From: Alphaproteobacteria bacterium
Lineage (GTDB): Bacteria > Pseudomonadota > Alphaproteobacteria > GCA-2746255
Reading direction: 5' to 3'
DNA length: 41,416 nt
Assembly: GCA_021296325.1 (NCBI GenBank)
Contig: JAGWAR010000012.1
Location: 1 to 41,416, forward strand
Under the pieces are notes generated by a model. It did not search any database, had not been told where the DNA came from, and was given only the letters and a program-made list of their open reading frames with translations. A program made the position numbers and the translations under genes. Below, in pieces: positions 15,754 to 24,454 of the stretch (positions are counted from its first letter, which is position 1; each line of letters begins with the position of its first letter).

Positions 15754-16844
15754 GACGAAGCGTTTGTGGGCGTAATTGGGTGTTCTTCAATTTCCGCAAC
15801 GCCTTCATAGACAGGCGGCCCAAAGCTTCGTTCGAACAAATCACGAATCTGGGGGGGCGAGGGAACGGGGTCGGGCATGACAGGGCCACCCCCTTCATCC
15901 GTAAGAATCTGATAAATCTGTGCAAACGGCATTTGCGTTGCAGGGTAAATTCTGGAATTTTTGGCGCGAATCAGGTGGCCGTTACCCGCAAAGCGTTGTG
16001 CGCGCACACCCTTGTGTGACGATCCGATCAGTAATTCCCCACTTCGCTCGGCCGCGCCGCGCACGATATAGCCAGGCGGCTGGCGAAAAAACTCCGGCCA
16101 CAATTCACCGTTTTCCGTGAGGATTTTCCCTCCCGTAGACACGCTGTTGTCTCCAAACGTATCGAAAACCAGAAACCCGCTTTTGGTAAGATAAACATCA
16201 TGCACGCCGGCGTTGGCGTGGTGGTAGCCGATAACGGTTTCACCATCCAGAACTCCGATCATGGCACCTTTTCCAGCGCGGTAAGCCGTAAACAGAACGA
16301 CGTCACCATATTGGGTGACGCTGTTGATATGATTTATGTCGGCCTTGATGGGATGCCCAAACCGGTCGCGGATGGGCGTGATGCTTAGATAATGATCATC
16401 GCCACACCGATACTTTAGAATGGCGCCCTTGGCGGTACAGGCGGCCAAAACGGTATTTTTCCAGTGGGTAATTTGGTGAAGACGCTCTTTCGTGTCGTTC
16501 GTGCGGATGCAAAAAATTTCGCGAAAATCAAAATGGGTACCTGCGTGAAAGAGTGCGTCTTTTCGTCCTTCCACCAGAATACTGTCATCGTCGACATAAA
16601 GCCCCATGAACACCTTGTCGCCAACGATCGTGCAGCCATAGAGGGGGTACTTTACAATTCGGTAAAGCCCGCTTGGCTCGACGCGATACAAGCCCTTATC
16701 GGACGTTATGAAATAGGTGTTTTCCGGCGCATCTTCCCATTTAAGGACACGGGTGTTATGGCTGCGCAGTCGGAATACCCGGTCTTTGCGACATTGGGAT
16801 AAAAACGCGCCTACGGCTCGGCGCAATGGCAACGTTGCGTTCAC
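15750..16844 (-). CDS. Uncharacterised protein, beta-propeller-like
   Basis: A 364-residue protein I do not recognise. It has repeating short beta-rich units (YFITSDKGLYRVEPSGLYRI, VFMGLYVDDDSILVEG, VLAACTAKGAILKYR, VVLFTAYRAGKGAMIG, DVYLTKSGFLVFDTFG, GELLIGSSHKGVRAQRF), spaced 40-55 residues apart, which suggests a 5- to 7-bladed propeller. HINSV and GVHDVYL could be conserved blade motifs. No signal peptide or membrane helix is seen. The gene is visibly less GC-rich than its neighbours, hinting at separate acquisition. Its place inside the glycosyltransferase run suggests a role in glycan modification or sensing, but that is only context. Confidence 0.7.
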   Translation of the reverse strand: MNATLPLRRAVGAFLSQCRKDRVFRLRSHNTRVLKWEDAPENTYFITSDKGLYRVEPSGLYRIVKYPLYGCTIVGDKVFMGLYVDDDSILVEGRKDALFHAGTHFDFREIFCIRTNDTKERLHQITHWKNTVLAACTAKGAILKYRCGDDHYLSITPIRDRFGHPIKADINHINSVTQYGDVVLFTAYRAGKGAMIGVLDGETVIGYHHANAGVHDVYLTKSGFLVFDTFGDNSVSTGGKILTENGELWPEFFRQPPGYIVRGAAERSGELLIGSSHKGVRAQRFAGNGHLIRAKNSRIYPATQMPFAQIYQILTDEGGGPVMPDPVPSPPQIRDLFERSFGPPVYEGVAEIEEHPITPTNASS

Positions 16845-16854
16845 GTGTTCCTGC

Positions 16855-18591
16855 CTATACGGATTTGGTTGTGGGATCTGGCATCGAGAGTAGTTCGATG
16901 ACGTTATCAGCGTAGGGCCTCAGCGACGTTTGATGGGAAATGGCGATCTTGGTCATTTCGAGGGGCGTGATGATCTCGAGAATCTGTTTTTCCGTGGCCG
17001 GATCCAGGCCCGACGTCGCCTCGTCGAGAATCAGAAGTTTCGGTTTGCGAAGCAGGGCGCGCGCGATCATCAGGCGCTGGCGTTGCCCGCCGGAAAGGGC
17101 GAGGCCGCGTTCGCCGACGCTGGCGTCGAGCGCTTTGGGAAGCGAGCGAATATGGGTAGCAAGCTTTACCAGCGCCAGCGCCTCCCATAGGTCCTCGTCG
17201 GCGACGCCTTCCTGGTAAAGCGTGAGATTGTTCCGGATGCTGTCGTGCAGCAGCACGGGTTCCTGCGGCACGTAGGCAATCATGTGCCGCCAGGCGTTCC
17301 TGTCCACCGATTCGAGCGGCGCGCCGTCCAGCAGAATATCGCCCTCATCGGGCGTCTGCAGGCCAATCAGCAGGTCCAGAAACGTCGTCTTGCCGGTGCC
17401 CGAAGGTCCGGCCAGCAGCGTGAAGGAGCCGGCGGGAATCGTAACGCTGAAGGAATCGAAAACCACCGTCGTGTCATGCCGGAAAGAGACGTTTTTTACC
17501 TCGATGGCGCGGTCGAGGGTGGGCGTGGCCGTTCCACCCGGGGTTTCGGCCGCGGAGGTGGCCTTGCGAATGGATTGCATGAGGGATTCGTAAGCCGCGT
17601 TGCAGCGAAGGATGCTTTGCAACGCGCCTTGCATGGTGCTTACCCGGCCCATGATCCGCATGAAGGCGAGGCAGACCAACAACAATTCGCTGTTTCGCCC
17701 TTCGAAGAACACGTTGAACACGTAAAGGCCCACGGCAATCAGGATGATGACGATGGCCTCCTGGGCGGCGATCATGCCTTCCTTTGCGAACACCTCCCGC
17801 CGTTTGGCGGCAGCCAGGTCGTCGTTGATGCTAGCAAGAGAAGCAACCATCACGGGTTCCTGGGCGGAGGCTTTCAACACCTTGAACCCGGCCAGAAGGT
17901 CGATCAGGACGCGGCTGCCGCTTTTCAACAGGCGGGTTTGGTCGCGGCCCGACCGTTCGGCCATGTGGACCAGGCTTCGCATGACGTAGATCAGGCCCGG
18001 CGCAATGATGGCCGCCGCAAGGGAGGCGAAGGGCGAAAGGGCGGCCACGGTGATGACGTAGAAACCGGCAATGAGGAAACCGGCAAGCAGCCGCGCCGTA
18101 TGGAAATAGGTATTGGAGGCGTTTTCCGCCTCGAAGGTAAGCGCGTTCGAAAGCTCGCCACTGGATTGGGAGACGAAGAACGGCCATCTGGCCTTGCTCA
18201 GGGCCGTGATGAGCTCGCGGCGGAGCGCCCGCCCGATGCCGACGACCGCATCGCCGACCTTCTTCTGGGCAATGAACACGATGCCGGCCTTCGCCACGGC
18301 GATCGCAATCAGCAGAAGAATCAGGGATTCCAGGGTGGGTTTCAGCCCGATCCAGCCTAGGGTGGCCGTGATGATTTCTTGCGCGGTGCCGCCTTCCTCG
18401 CCAAGCAGCAGGTAAAGAACCGGGAGAAGGATGGCGAGGCCCAGTGCCTCCATCGCGCCGGAGACGGCAAGCAACGCCACCATCAGCGCGCTGTCGGCGG
18501 GCCGTTCGGCCAAGGTTCGCCGGATGACGCGCATCCAGTTCGAGGCACTGGCCGTGGGGGCGGCAACGGGGAGGGGGGATGGGTCAGTCAT
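16855..18591 (-). CDS. ABC exporter, fused membrane and ATPase domains (glycolipid flippase type)
   Basis: A 578-residue half-transporter. About six membrane helices occupy residues 40-330, followed by a nucleotide-binding domain with Walker A GPSGTGKTT, Q-loop AYVPQEPVLLHD, signature ALSGGQRQR, Walker B LLILDEATSGLD and H-loop AISHQ. All ATPase residues are intact. In a surface-glycan locus this type (MsbA/PglK-like) flips a lipid-linked oligosaccharide across the inner membrane. No Wzx or Wzy is seen in the window, so this is the best flippase candidate. It overlaps the upstream methyltransferase gene by ATGA. Confidence 0.88.
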   Translation of the reverse strand: MTDPSPLPVAAPTASASNWMRVIRRTLAERPADSALMVALLAVSGAMEALGLAILLPVLYLLLGEEGGTAQEIITATLGWIGLKPTLESLILLLIAIAVAKAGIVFIAQKKVGDAVVGIGRALRRELITALSKARWPFFVSQSSGELSNALTFEAENASNTYFHTARLLAGFLIAGFYVITVAALSPFASLAAAIIAPGLIYVMRSLVHMAERSGRDQTRLLKSGSRVLIDLLAGFKVLKASAQEPVMVASLASINDDLAAAKRREVFAKEGMIAAQEAIVIILIAVGLYVFNVFFEGRNSELLLVCLAFMRIMGRVSTMQGALQSILRCNAAYESLMQSIRKATSAAETPGGTATPTLDRAIEVKNVSFRHDTTVVFDSFSVTIPAGSFTLLAGPSGTGKTTFLDLLIGLQTPDEGDILLDGAPLESVDRNAWRHMIAYVPQEPVLLHDSIRNNLTLYQEGVADEDLWEALALVKLATHIRSLPKALDASVGERGLALSGGQRQRLMIARALLRKPKLLILDEATSGLDPATEKQILEIITPLEMTKIAISHQTSLRPYADNVIELLSMPDPTTKSV

Positions 18592-19238
18592 TCCGTGGTC
18601 CGTTCAATCGCGAATAAATAGCGGTAGGGTTCGGTGTTCGAATAGGCCGTCGCGCCCACCAGGCGAGCCTGCCAGCCGGGATGGGTGGCAACCAGCGTGG
18701 CGATCCATGCCTCGACCGACGCTTGGTCGTTATCCTTGGCGAAAAGCCTATCCCCGGCGTATTTCGCATTAGTGCTGGCCGTCTCGAACAGCATTTTCTG
18801 GCGGCATTTCGCAAGCAGTGCGCCGAAGCAGTGCAGGGCCTCTTCGCGCCCAAGGGCGACGTAGATTTCCTGAAACACTGAAAGCAGAAGAATCACGTCG
18901 AACTCCGGAAGTTGTTCCACGAAGGGCCGGGTGATCGAGGCGTTCATGAAACGAATGTTCGGCAGATCGGCGTGTTTTTTACGCGCGTAACGGATCGTTG
19001 CCTCGTTGACGTCGATGCCGACAGAACGCCATCCCTTTTGGGTGGCAAGGCGCGTGAAAAATCCTTCGTTGCAGCCGATATCCAGCAATTCGCCGGTGCG
19101 CGCGTCCAGCTCCTTTTCCAGCAGGGCCCATTTCCGGCGCATGCGATCCATGTCCAGCCGTTGGTGGGACATGCCGCGCAGGCGCTGGCGGTAGAAATGG
19201 ATGAATGGAAGGGCGCATTTTATTAAAAGGGATTTCAT
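18588..19238 (-). CDS. Class I SAM-dependent methyltransferase
   Basis: A 216-residue methyltransferase with motif I LLDIGCNEGFFTRLATQKGW (about 57-76), the adenosine-binding SVGIDVNEATIRYAR and motif IV FDVILLLSVFQEIY. A short hydrophobic N-terminal stretch (LIKCALPFIHFYRQRL) could be a membrane-associating helix. It overlaps the genes on both sides by ATGA. A substrate in the glycan pathway is likely but undefined. Confidence 0.85.
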   Translation of the reverse strand: MKSLLIKCALPFIHFYRQRLRGMSHQRLDMDRMRRKWALLEKELDARTGELLDIGCNEGFFTRLATQKGWRSVGIDVNEATIRYARKKHADLPNIRFMNASITRPFVEQLPEFDVILLLSVFQEIYVALGREEALHCFGALLAKCRQKMLFETASTNAKYAGDRLFAKDNDQASVEAWIATLVATHPGWQARLVGATAYSNTEPYRYLFAIERTTE

Positions 19239-19906
19239 AGGGTCCGCTGCACGTTTTTTTGCACGCGGCTTTGACCAAGCCGGCGCATCACGCCGTTTCG
19301 CAACACGCGATAGAAGAAGTGCCGGCTTTCCGTTTTGCGGGCGTGAACGCGCGCACGTACGGTTTCCGCAAGATCGGGGGGCAGGGATTCAAGCCGGTCG
19401 TGGTCCATGCGTTCGACTAGGATTTGTTCGAAGGGCTCGTTCAGAAAGGTGTATTCGAAGTCGATGATGCGAGCGGTGCCCGCGTCATCGACCAGAACGT
19501 CCTTCGGCGACGCCTGCAGATAATTCACCCGATGCCGGTAAAGCCAAGCGTCGATCCGAAGCAGCTGGTCAAGGATGCCGTCAAACGCCGAGTGCGGCGC
19601 CTTTTCAAGCCAGTTCGCAAGCGTCACTCCGCCATTGCGGAGGGCAAGCCCGCAAATTTCATTGGTGATGCCGGATTCGAGAAGCTCGGGGACGAAGGGG
19701 GCCCGTCTCGCCGTGAAAAAGCGGAACGCCTCAATCTCCCGTTCGAATTTCTCGCGGGCCTTTGCCGCATATCGGGGGTAATAGGCCTTGAAGACGATTC
19801 TATCCCGCATTTCCAGCCGGATATGCAGGCCGGCTTCGGGTTCGAACAGGGCCTCCGGCAGCGCAATCGATGACGTATCAAGGGCGTTCACGGCGTTTCG
19901 GTCCAT
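19235..19906 (-). CDS. Kinase-fold protein with degenerate catalytic loop
   Basis: A 223-residue protein with an APH/LPS-kinase-like layout: a small lobe with IVFKAYYPRYAAKAREKFEREIEAFRFF, then a catalytic-loop region and the metal-binding-type motif IIDFEYTFL. In the loop the usual H-x-D-(x)4-N reads Y-L-Q-ASPK-D: the catalytic Asp aligns with Gln and the Asn with Asp. Unless the local alignment is shifted, this is a pseudokinase or an unusual kinase. The ATG at 19906 is preferred (19-bp overlap with the upstream kinase-like gene); an ATG at 19939 is also in frame. Heptose or Kdo kinase-like functions are typical for such genes in LPS loci. Confidence 0.68.
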   Translation of the reverse strand: MDRNAVNALDTSSIALPEALFEPEAGLHIRLEMRDRIVFKAYYPRYAAKAREKFEREIEAFRFFTARRAPFVPELLESGITNEICGLALRNGGVTLANWLEKAPHSAFDGILDQLLRIDAWLYRHRVNYLQASPKDVLVDDAGTARIIDFEYTFLNEPFEQILVERMDHDRLESLPPDLAETVRARVHARKTESRHFFYRVLRNGVMRRLGQSRVQKNVQRTL

Positions 19907-21156
19907 TCTCTTAATTGTCCGATCTTGTCGTCGGACCACCGCGGATAGGCTCGCTGCTTGTTCCGGTTTGCCCGGCTGAAACGGGCGTGAATGCGTAGGA
20001 AGAAAGCCGCCATCTTGATGGCATTCCAGATATGCAGGTAGCGGGTGTCGGAAAAAAGGACTTCACTGCCCCCGTTCGCCAGATAGGCTTTCCGAAAGGC
20101 TGACCGTTCCAGTTTGTCGAAGAGGGTGCTGCCGACAAGAAAAACGTCCAGCAATTGACATCTTTGATAGCTGCCCTTGTCGGGCAGAAACATCTCGCCA
20201 CGTTCGTCCATCAGAAAATTATCGGGCTTGAGGTCGGCATAGACGATCCCGGTTGGGGCCTGGTCGGGAGCCGTTTCCAGCAAGCGCGCCCTGGCCCGGG
20301 CTAAAAGGTCGCGCAGCGCGGGCCGGTAGCGTTCGATTTCCAGCAGGTAGCCGTCGGCCATCCGGGCGATTTGTTCGCGCGTCAGGAAGCCGGGCTCGTG
20401 GCTATGCAGCCTTGCGAGACATTTTCCGAAGGCGGGGGCGAAGGCCGGTGTCTGGTAATCCGCGCTTTTGCATGCCTTGTATTCGAGCAGCAGGTAATCC
20501 GGATCCCTGTGCAGCACGGCCGGAACGAAAGGAAGCCCGCGCAGCGTTTCGGCGGTTTCGGCGACGCCGGTCAGTCGCAGGCGGTTCTGGGGGGCGGCCT
20601 TGAGAAGCTTGAATTGCCGACCATCGGCGCAATCGACGCGCCAGGGAAACGGCATCAACGACCAGCCGGTACCCTTCAGGCAGCGAAGCACGGCCTGCCG
20701 CCGCACGGCCCCGGATTGAAGTGGCCGGAAGGTTGCCTTGGTCCCGATCGCCCGTTCTAGCCGTTGCCGGCAAGCCCGTGACAGGATCGGCCACGGACGC
20801 GTGGCGGGCGGAAAGGTCTCTTCCGGCCAATAGCCGAACAGCTCGCGGTTACCGTGGAGCATGGCGTGAAAGAACCGGGCCGAAGGCGTATCGGCCTCGC
20901 GGGCAGCTGTTTCAAGAACAAAATCTATCAGGGCCTTCGGCGCCGCCGCACCACCGGCTGGGCCGAAAAGCACGCGCCCTTCGGCGTCGACGGCAAGCCC
21001 GGTGGCGGGACAGGGGTCGGCGGGCGAGGCATGGCTAAGACGCGCCAGCTGCAGCGTCAGGTGTTCCGCCTGTTCCGGCTGGCACTGGCCGAGCCAGTCC
21101 CTGAACGGCATGTCGGTCAATTCATCGGTCTTTCGGTTGGAAGGGGTGGATGGCAA
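19888..21156 (-). CDS. Protein-kinase-fold phosphotransferase-like protein
   Basis: A 422-residue protein whose C-terminal half carries an apparently active loop VYADLKPDNFLMD (D and N present, the leading His replaced by Tyr) followed by a metal-site motif LPDKGS. The N-terminal 150 residues are unlike classic kinases and may bind the acceptor. I infer a sugar or lipid kinase of the LPS-core type acting in the glycan pathway. The start at 21156 lies 9 bp after the previous stop; an ATG at 21111 (MPFRDWLG) is an alternative. The downstream neighbour is another kinase-fold gene with a degenerate loop, so the two may work as a pair. Confidence 0.68.
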   Translation of the reverse strand: MPSTPSNRKTDELTDMPFRDWLGQCQPEQAEHLTLQLARLSHASPADPCPATGLAVDAEGRVLFGPAGGAAAPKALIDFVLETAAREADTPSARFFHAMLHGNRELFGYWPEETFPPATRPWPILSRACRQRLERAIGTKATFRPLQSGAVRRQAVLRCLKGTGWSLMPFPWRVDCADGRQFKLLKAAPQNRLRLTGVAETAETLRGLPFVPAVLHRDPDYLLLEYKACKSADYQTPAFAPAFGKCLARLHSHEPGFLTREQIARMADGYLLEIERYRPALRDLLARARARLLETAPDQAPTGIVYADLKPDNFLMDERGEMFLPDKGSYQRCQLLDVFLVGSTLFDKLERSAFRKAYLANGGSEVLFSDTRYLHIWNAIKMAAFFLRIHARFSRANRNKQRAYPRWSDDKIGQLREWTETP

Positions 21157-21165
21157 GGGTCGGAA

Positions 21166-22686
21166 TTATCGGGTGGCTGCCAGGCCGGGCTTCTCCAGCG
21201 CCTCGACCAGTCCGGTGGCAATCGCGTCGATGGTTGCAGTTTGCGCCTCGAGAAATTCGTCGGTAACCGTCCCGTCGTTAAGAATCGGCGCCGGTAGGGG
21301 GAAGGACCCCTTCAACATGGCAGCGATATAAAGTTCAAGCGTGCGGTCGGTGACGGGCGGGGCGTCGAGTGCACGTTCCACCGCTTCCGCCAGCTTGGTG
21401 AAATTCGTTTCGAGAACGAAGCCTTCGCCGACGTTCTGGTAATGGGCCGGGCCCATGCACAACACGGGTTTTCCCATCTGCATGGCTTCCCAACCGGCGG
21501 TTCCGGTAATCACGGCGACAAGGCGGCTGGCCTGGGTCACTTCAAACGTGCTGACGGTGGGCGAGATAAGACGCACCTTCGGCATCGCCTTCAGCCGGTC
21601 GTAGAAACCGGCCGGCCGGCGTCCCAGCATCGTGTAGTGGTCCTTGACGACGAGCAGCCATTCCGCCGGGATGGCTTTCGCTAAGGCCTCGATGACCATC
21701 AACTGATTCGTCGCGTGTGGCGCCAACACCATGGTAGTTGCTTCGGGGTCTACGTGCAGCGGGTAGTAGACGATGTTGCGTTTGGCCAGAGGCTGCCAGT
21801 CCTCGAACGGACCGGCAGCCACCAGGCGGTGGGCCTTGAAATAACGGGCGATCTCCCACCAGAAGCGAGCCATGTAATAGGGCTGATCCAGACTGTCCGG
21901 TTCGCGGCGGCGCAGCGTGCGCCAGAGCATCGCGGCAAAATGCTTCCACGGCGGCAGCTTGAGCACGCTTTTGCGCATGAGAACGTGATAGTCGGGCAAT
22001 GCCGGCTCTTTCCGCATGCGGGTCAATAGCTGGCGGGCCTCTTCGCGTTGGTCCGCGACGACGCGTTCGTCCTGGCAGGCCCGCTGGAACAGGTCTTTCA
22101 GCGGGTCCGCCATGTTGATGATCGAACTGTCGAGAATGCAGCGATTGCCGAGGCGGATTTCGTGCAGGCGGCGGTAGGGCACCCCGAAATGCTGCGCCAC
22201 CAGCGAAAGGGAGAAGGTAAGAGCGCCGGCCACGGCATAGGTAAAGACGATGTCGGGCGGGTCCTTGCGGAACCAGTCGAACAGGAAATCGAGCAGGCCC
22301 AGAACGTAACGGTGGCGCATCTCATCCGATTGGCAGATATCGGCCAGGGGCGTTTTCGGGATCACCCCGCCGCGCACGAACCCCCATCCCACCATTCGGT
22401 CGGCCTGAACGATGCGGTTGACGGCGTTCTCGCCGAGCAACGCCTCATATTCGCGCAGCCTTCCCGGCTTGTAAGGCTTCGCCAGCCATTCTTTTTCCAG
22501 TTTTGAGAAATCAAGCAGGCGGTCGGTGGCGAGATCGCTGACGCGCTGCACGAATTCCGGATAGACGGGGTAGCCCCCCTGCACGACAGCACTTACCCGC
22601 GTGTCCGGCTCCAGGGTGGAAAGCCGCCGCAAGATATGTGGCGCGAAGCGATAGAAGTTGGGAGAAACGTTGACGAGAATTTTCAT
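21166..22686 (-). CDS. Capsule polysaccharide biosynthesis (KpsC/KpsS-like) protein
   Basis: A 506-residue protein. The C-terminal half has the hallmark blocks of the Capsule_synth family: IVYYPLHVDPEATTMVLAP, WLLVVKDHYTMLGRRPAGFYDRL, VRLISPTVSTFEVTQAS and VITGTAGWEAMQMGKPVLCMG. Family members include the Kdo transferases KpsC and KpsS and related enzymes that use CMP-linked sugars. That fits the CMP-sugar synthetase gene only 2 bp upstream: this protein may transfer the sugar that enzyme activates. No membrane helices are seen. Confidence 0.8.
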   Translation of the reverse strand: MKILVNVSPNFYRFAPHILRRLSTLEPDTRVSAVVQGGYPVYPEFVQRVSDLATDRLLDFSKLEKEWLAKPYKPGRLREYEALLGENAVNRIVQADRMVGWGFVRGGVIPKTPLADICQSDEMRHRYVLGLLDFLFDWFRKDPPDIVFTYAVAGALTFSLSLVAQHFGVPYRRLHEIRLGNRCILDSSIINMADPLKDLFQRACQDERVVADQREEARQLLTRMRKEPALPDYHVLMRKSVLKLPPWKHFAAMLWRTLRRREPDSLDQPYYMARFWWEIARYFKAHRLVAAGPFEDWQPLAKRNIVYYPLHVDPEATTMVLAPHATNQLMVIEALAKAIPAEWLLVVKDHYTMLGRRPAGFYDRLKAMPKVRLISPTVSTFEVTQASRLVAVITGTAGWEAMQMGKPVLCMGPAHYQNVGEGFVLETNFTKLAEAVERALDAPPVTDRTLELYIAAMLKGSFPLPAPILNDGTVTDEFLEAQTATIDAIATGLVEALEKPGLAATR

Positions 22687-22688
22687 GT

Positions 22689-23393
22689 TCAGGATGGGCG
22701 CTTGTTTAGCCGTTCGGCATAGAACTGAGCAAGTTCGTAATCCGTTTGCGTGTCGATATCGATGGCGCGTTCAAAGGGCATGACGCTGCCGACCGTTTCG
22801 GGCGACCAGAAACGCTGGTTCGCCCGGAACCATTCAGCGTTCAGAACACAAACCGCCCCGTTCAGTTGGTAGGTAGTGGGCATTTCCTGGCGGCGCAGTT
22901 CCTGAAAGGTGTCGCCGATCACCGCTTTCAGGTGTTCTTTCCCATCGAAGGTGAAGGTCTGAAAGGGGGGCGCCGTCGTCTCGTGCACGGAAAGACAGGA
23001 GGGCGCCCCGCTTGCATGGACTTTCTCGATGCCGGCGTCGATGTCCTCGGCGGTGCGAAGCGGCGAGGAGGCCTGCAGGAGAACGGCGTATTCATAAGGT
23101 TCGTCGAGCGCATTCAGCGCGTGCAGGATGACGGGGGCAAGCGTCACGTCGTCCCTGGCGAGTTCCGGTGGGCGCTGGAAGGGGGCTTCCGCCCCGGCGG
23201 CGGTGGCAGCGGCGATGATCTCGTCGTCGTCGGAGGAAATCACGACGCGGTCGAGGTAACGGCTTTTCAAGGCTTCGCGCACCGTCCAGGCGACGACCGG
23301 CACGCCGAGAAGCGGCAGGACATTCTTCTGGGGCAGGCCCTTCGACCCGCCGCGCCCGACGATCAAACCAAGAAGGCGTTTTTTGCCGATCAT
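22689..23393 (-). CDS. CMP-nonulosonate cytidylyltransferase (NeuA/LegF-type)
   Basis: A 234-residue nucleotidyltransferase with the CTP loop LIVGRGGSKGLPQKN at the N-terminus, LLQASSPLRTAEDIDAGIEKV in the middle and IDIDTQTDYELAQF at the end, as in CMP-sialic/legionaminic acid synthetases. I chose the ATG at 23393, which overlaps the upstream gene by ATGA; a frame extending to 23651 lies wholly inside that gene. This enzyme is distinct from the SpsF-like cytidylyltransferase at 31824 and sits beside the divergent NeuB-like gene, suggesting a second CMP-activated acid sugar. Confidence 0.88.
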   Translation of the reverse strand: MIGKKRLLGLIVGRGGSKGLPQKNVLPLLGVPVVAWTVREALKSRYLDRVVISSDDDEIIAAATAAGAEAPFQRPPELARDDVTLAPVILHALNALDEPYEYAVLLQASSPLRTAEDIDAGIEKVHASGAPSCLSVHETTAPPFQTFTFDGKEHLKAVIGDTFQELRRQEMPTTYQLNGAVCVLNAEWFRANQRFWSPETVGSVMPFERAIDIDTQTDYELAQFYAERLNKRPS

Positions 23394-24454
23394 TGGGGGC
23401 CGTCCTCTGAAAAGCCCAGATGCTGCCAGGTGATCGGCTCGCCGGCTTTGACGGGGGTTGCCAATTTGGCGCCTTCCACCGAAGCCCAGCGATCCGGCGG
23501 AATGCCAAGCGGCGGCCAGGCGAACCGCACGTCCTTTAACGCAAGCGCGCTGCCTTCCTTGAGGTCGCGGTCGGCCACCAGGCCCGCCCGTGTCGAAAGG
23601 TCGCGGTCTTCCGGCGTGTGGTCGCGCCCGTCGCCCAGTGCCTCCCAGCATGCGCGCACGTTTTTGAGGATGGTCTTAAGCTCGGAAAAGCGCGCCGCCG
23701 AAACGATGTCGGCTTCGGCCGCGTCGGGGTCGTCGACGACGCCTTTTTCCAGCAAATTGGCGCCGGCTGCCGTGGCGGCGTAAAGCATCAGATCGCCCCG
23801 GTAATGGCAGGAAAGCCCCACCGGGGTGTCCATGTCCCGTTTGTAGGTGTCCAGAATCCGCAGATTATGGACCGCGGCGGGCGAAGGGTTGGGTCCCGGA
23901 TGATGGTTCAGGATCAGGGGCGCACCGATCGCGCGCACGAGTTCAACCGCGGCCATGGTTTCCGAAAAATAGGCCTCGCCAATGTCGAGGATGACCGGCA
24001 GCCCGCTTTCGGCGGCGTAGCGCATGAGAACGTGGTGGTTGATGTAGTTGCGGGAAAGCTTAACCGCTGCTCCGCCGACTTCCTTCAGGAAATCGACGCC
24101 CTTGAAGTCAAAAACGCTGGCGATGGCCGGCACGCCGAATTTCTTGCAGGCGGCGAACAGTTTTTCATAGTTCTTGAGCGGAAAGACCCGTTCTTCGATG
24201 AGTTCCCGGTAATCCTGCGAGCGCTTACCGCCGGCGTGGTTGAAATTGCAAAGCAGGCCCGAATCGGCCAGCACCACGTTCGGGTCGTGGAGAATTTCCG
24301 TTTTAAAAACGGGCGCACCGGCCTCAACCGTGCGTTTCAGGAAATCCATCGCCAGATCGAGGTCTTTTTTGAAGAAGGATCCGATCTCGGCAACGAAGAC
24401 CGTCGGCTGCCCGTCCCCGACGGGGACGTTCCCGATGTTTACTGTTTCCGGCAT
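23390..24454 (-). CDS. Divergent NeuB-like synthase with SAF domain
   Basis: A 354-residue paralogue of N-acetylneuraminate synthase: a TIM barrel (FVAEIGSFFKKDLDLAMDFLK at the start) and a C-terminal SAF/antifreeze-like domain (about 290-350). Of the two histidines that bind Mn in NeuB, the one in the canonical GYSDHT block is retained (GLSCHYRG), but the one in the canonical EKHF block is replaced: the region reads LLEKGVVDD. The PEP-condensing chemistry may therefore be changed or lost. Its CMP-sugar synthetase neighbour and an upstream kinase-fold gene suggest a dedicated pathway. It overlaps the upstream kinase gene by 16 bp. Confidence 0.82.
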   Translation of the reverse strand: MPETVNIGNVPVGDGQPTVFVAEIGSFFKKDLDLAMDFLKRTVEAGAPVFKTEILHDPNVVLADSGLLCNFNHAGGKRSQDYRELIEERVFPLKNYEKLFAACKKFGVPAIASVFDFKGVDFLKEVGGAAVKLSRNYINHHVLMRYAAESGLPVILDIGEAYFSETMAAVELVRAIGAPLILNHHPGPNPSPAAVHNLRILDTYKRDMDTPVGLSCHYRGDLMLYAATAAGANLLEKGVVDDPDAAEADIVSAARFSELKTILKNVRACWEALGDGRDHTPEDRDLSTRAGLVADRDLKEGSALALKDVRFAWPPLGIPPDRWASVEGAKLATPVKAGEPITWQHLGFSEDGPQ

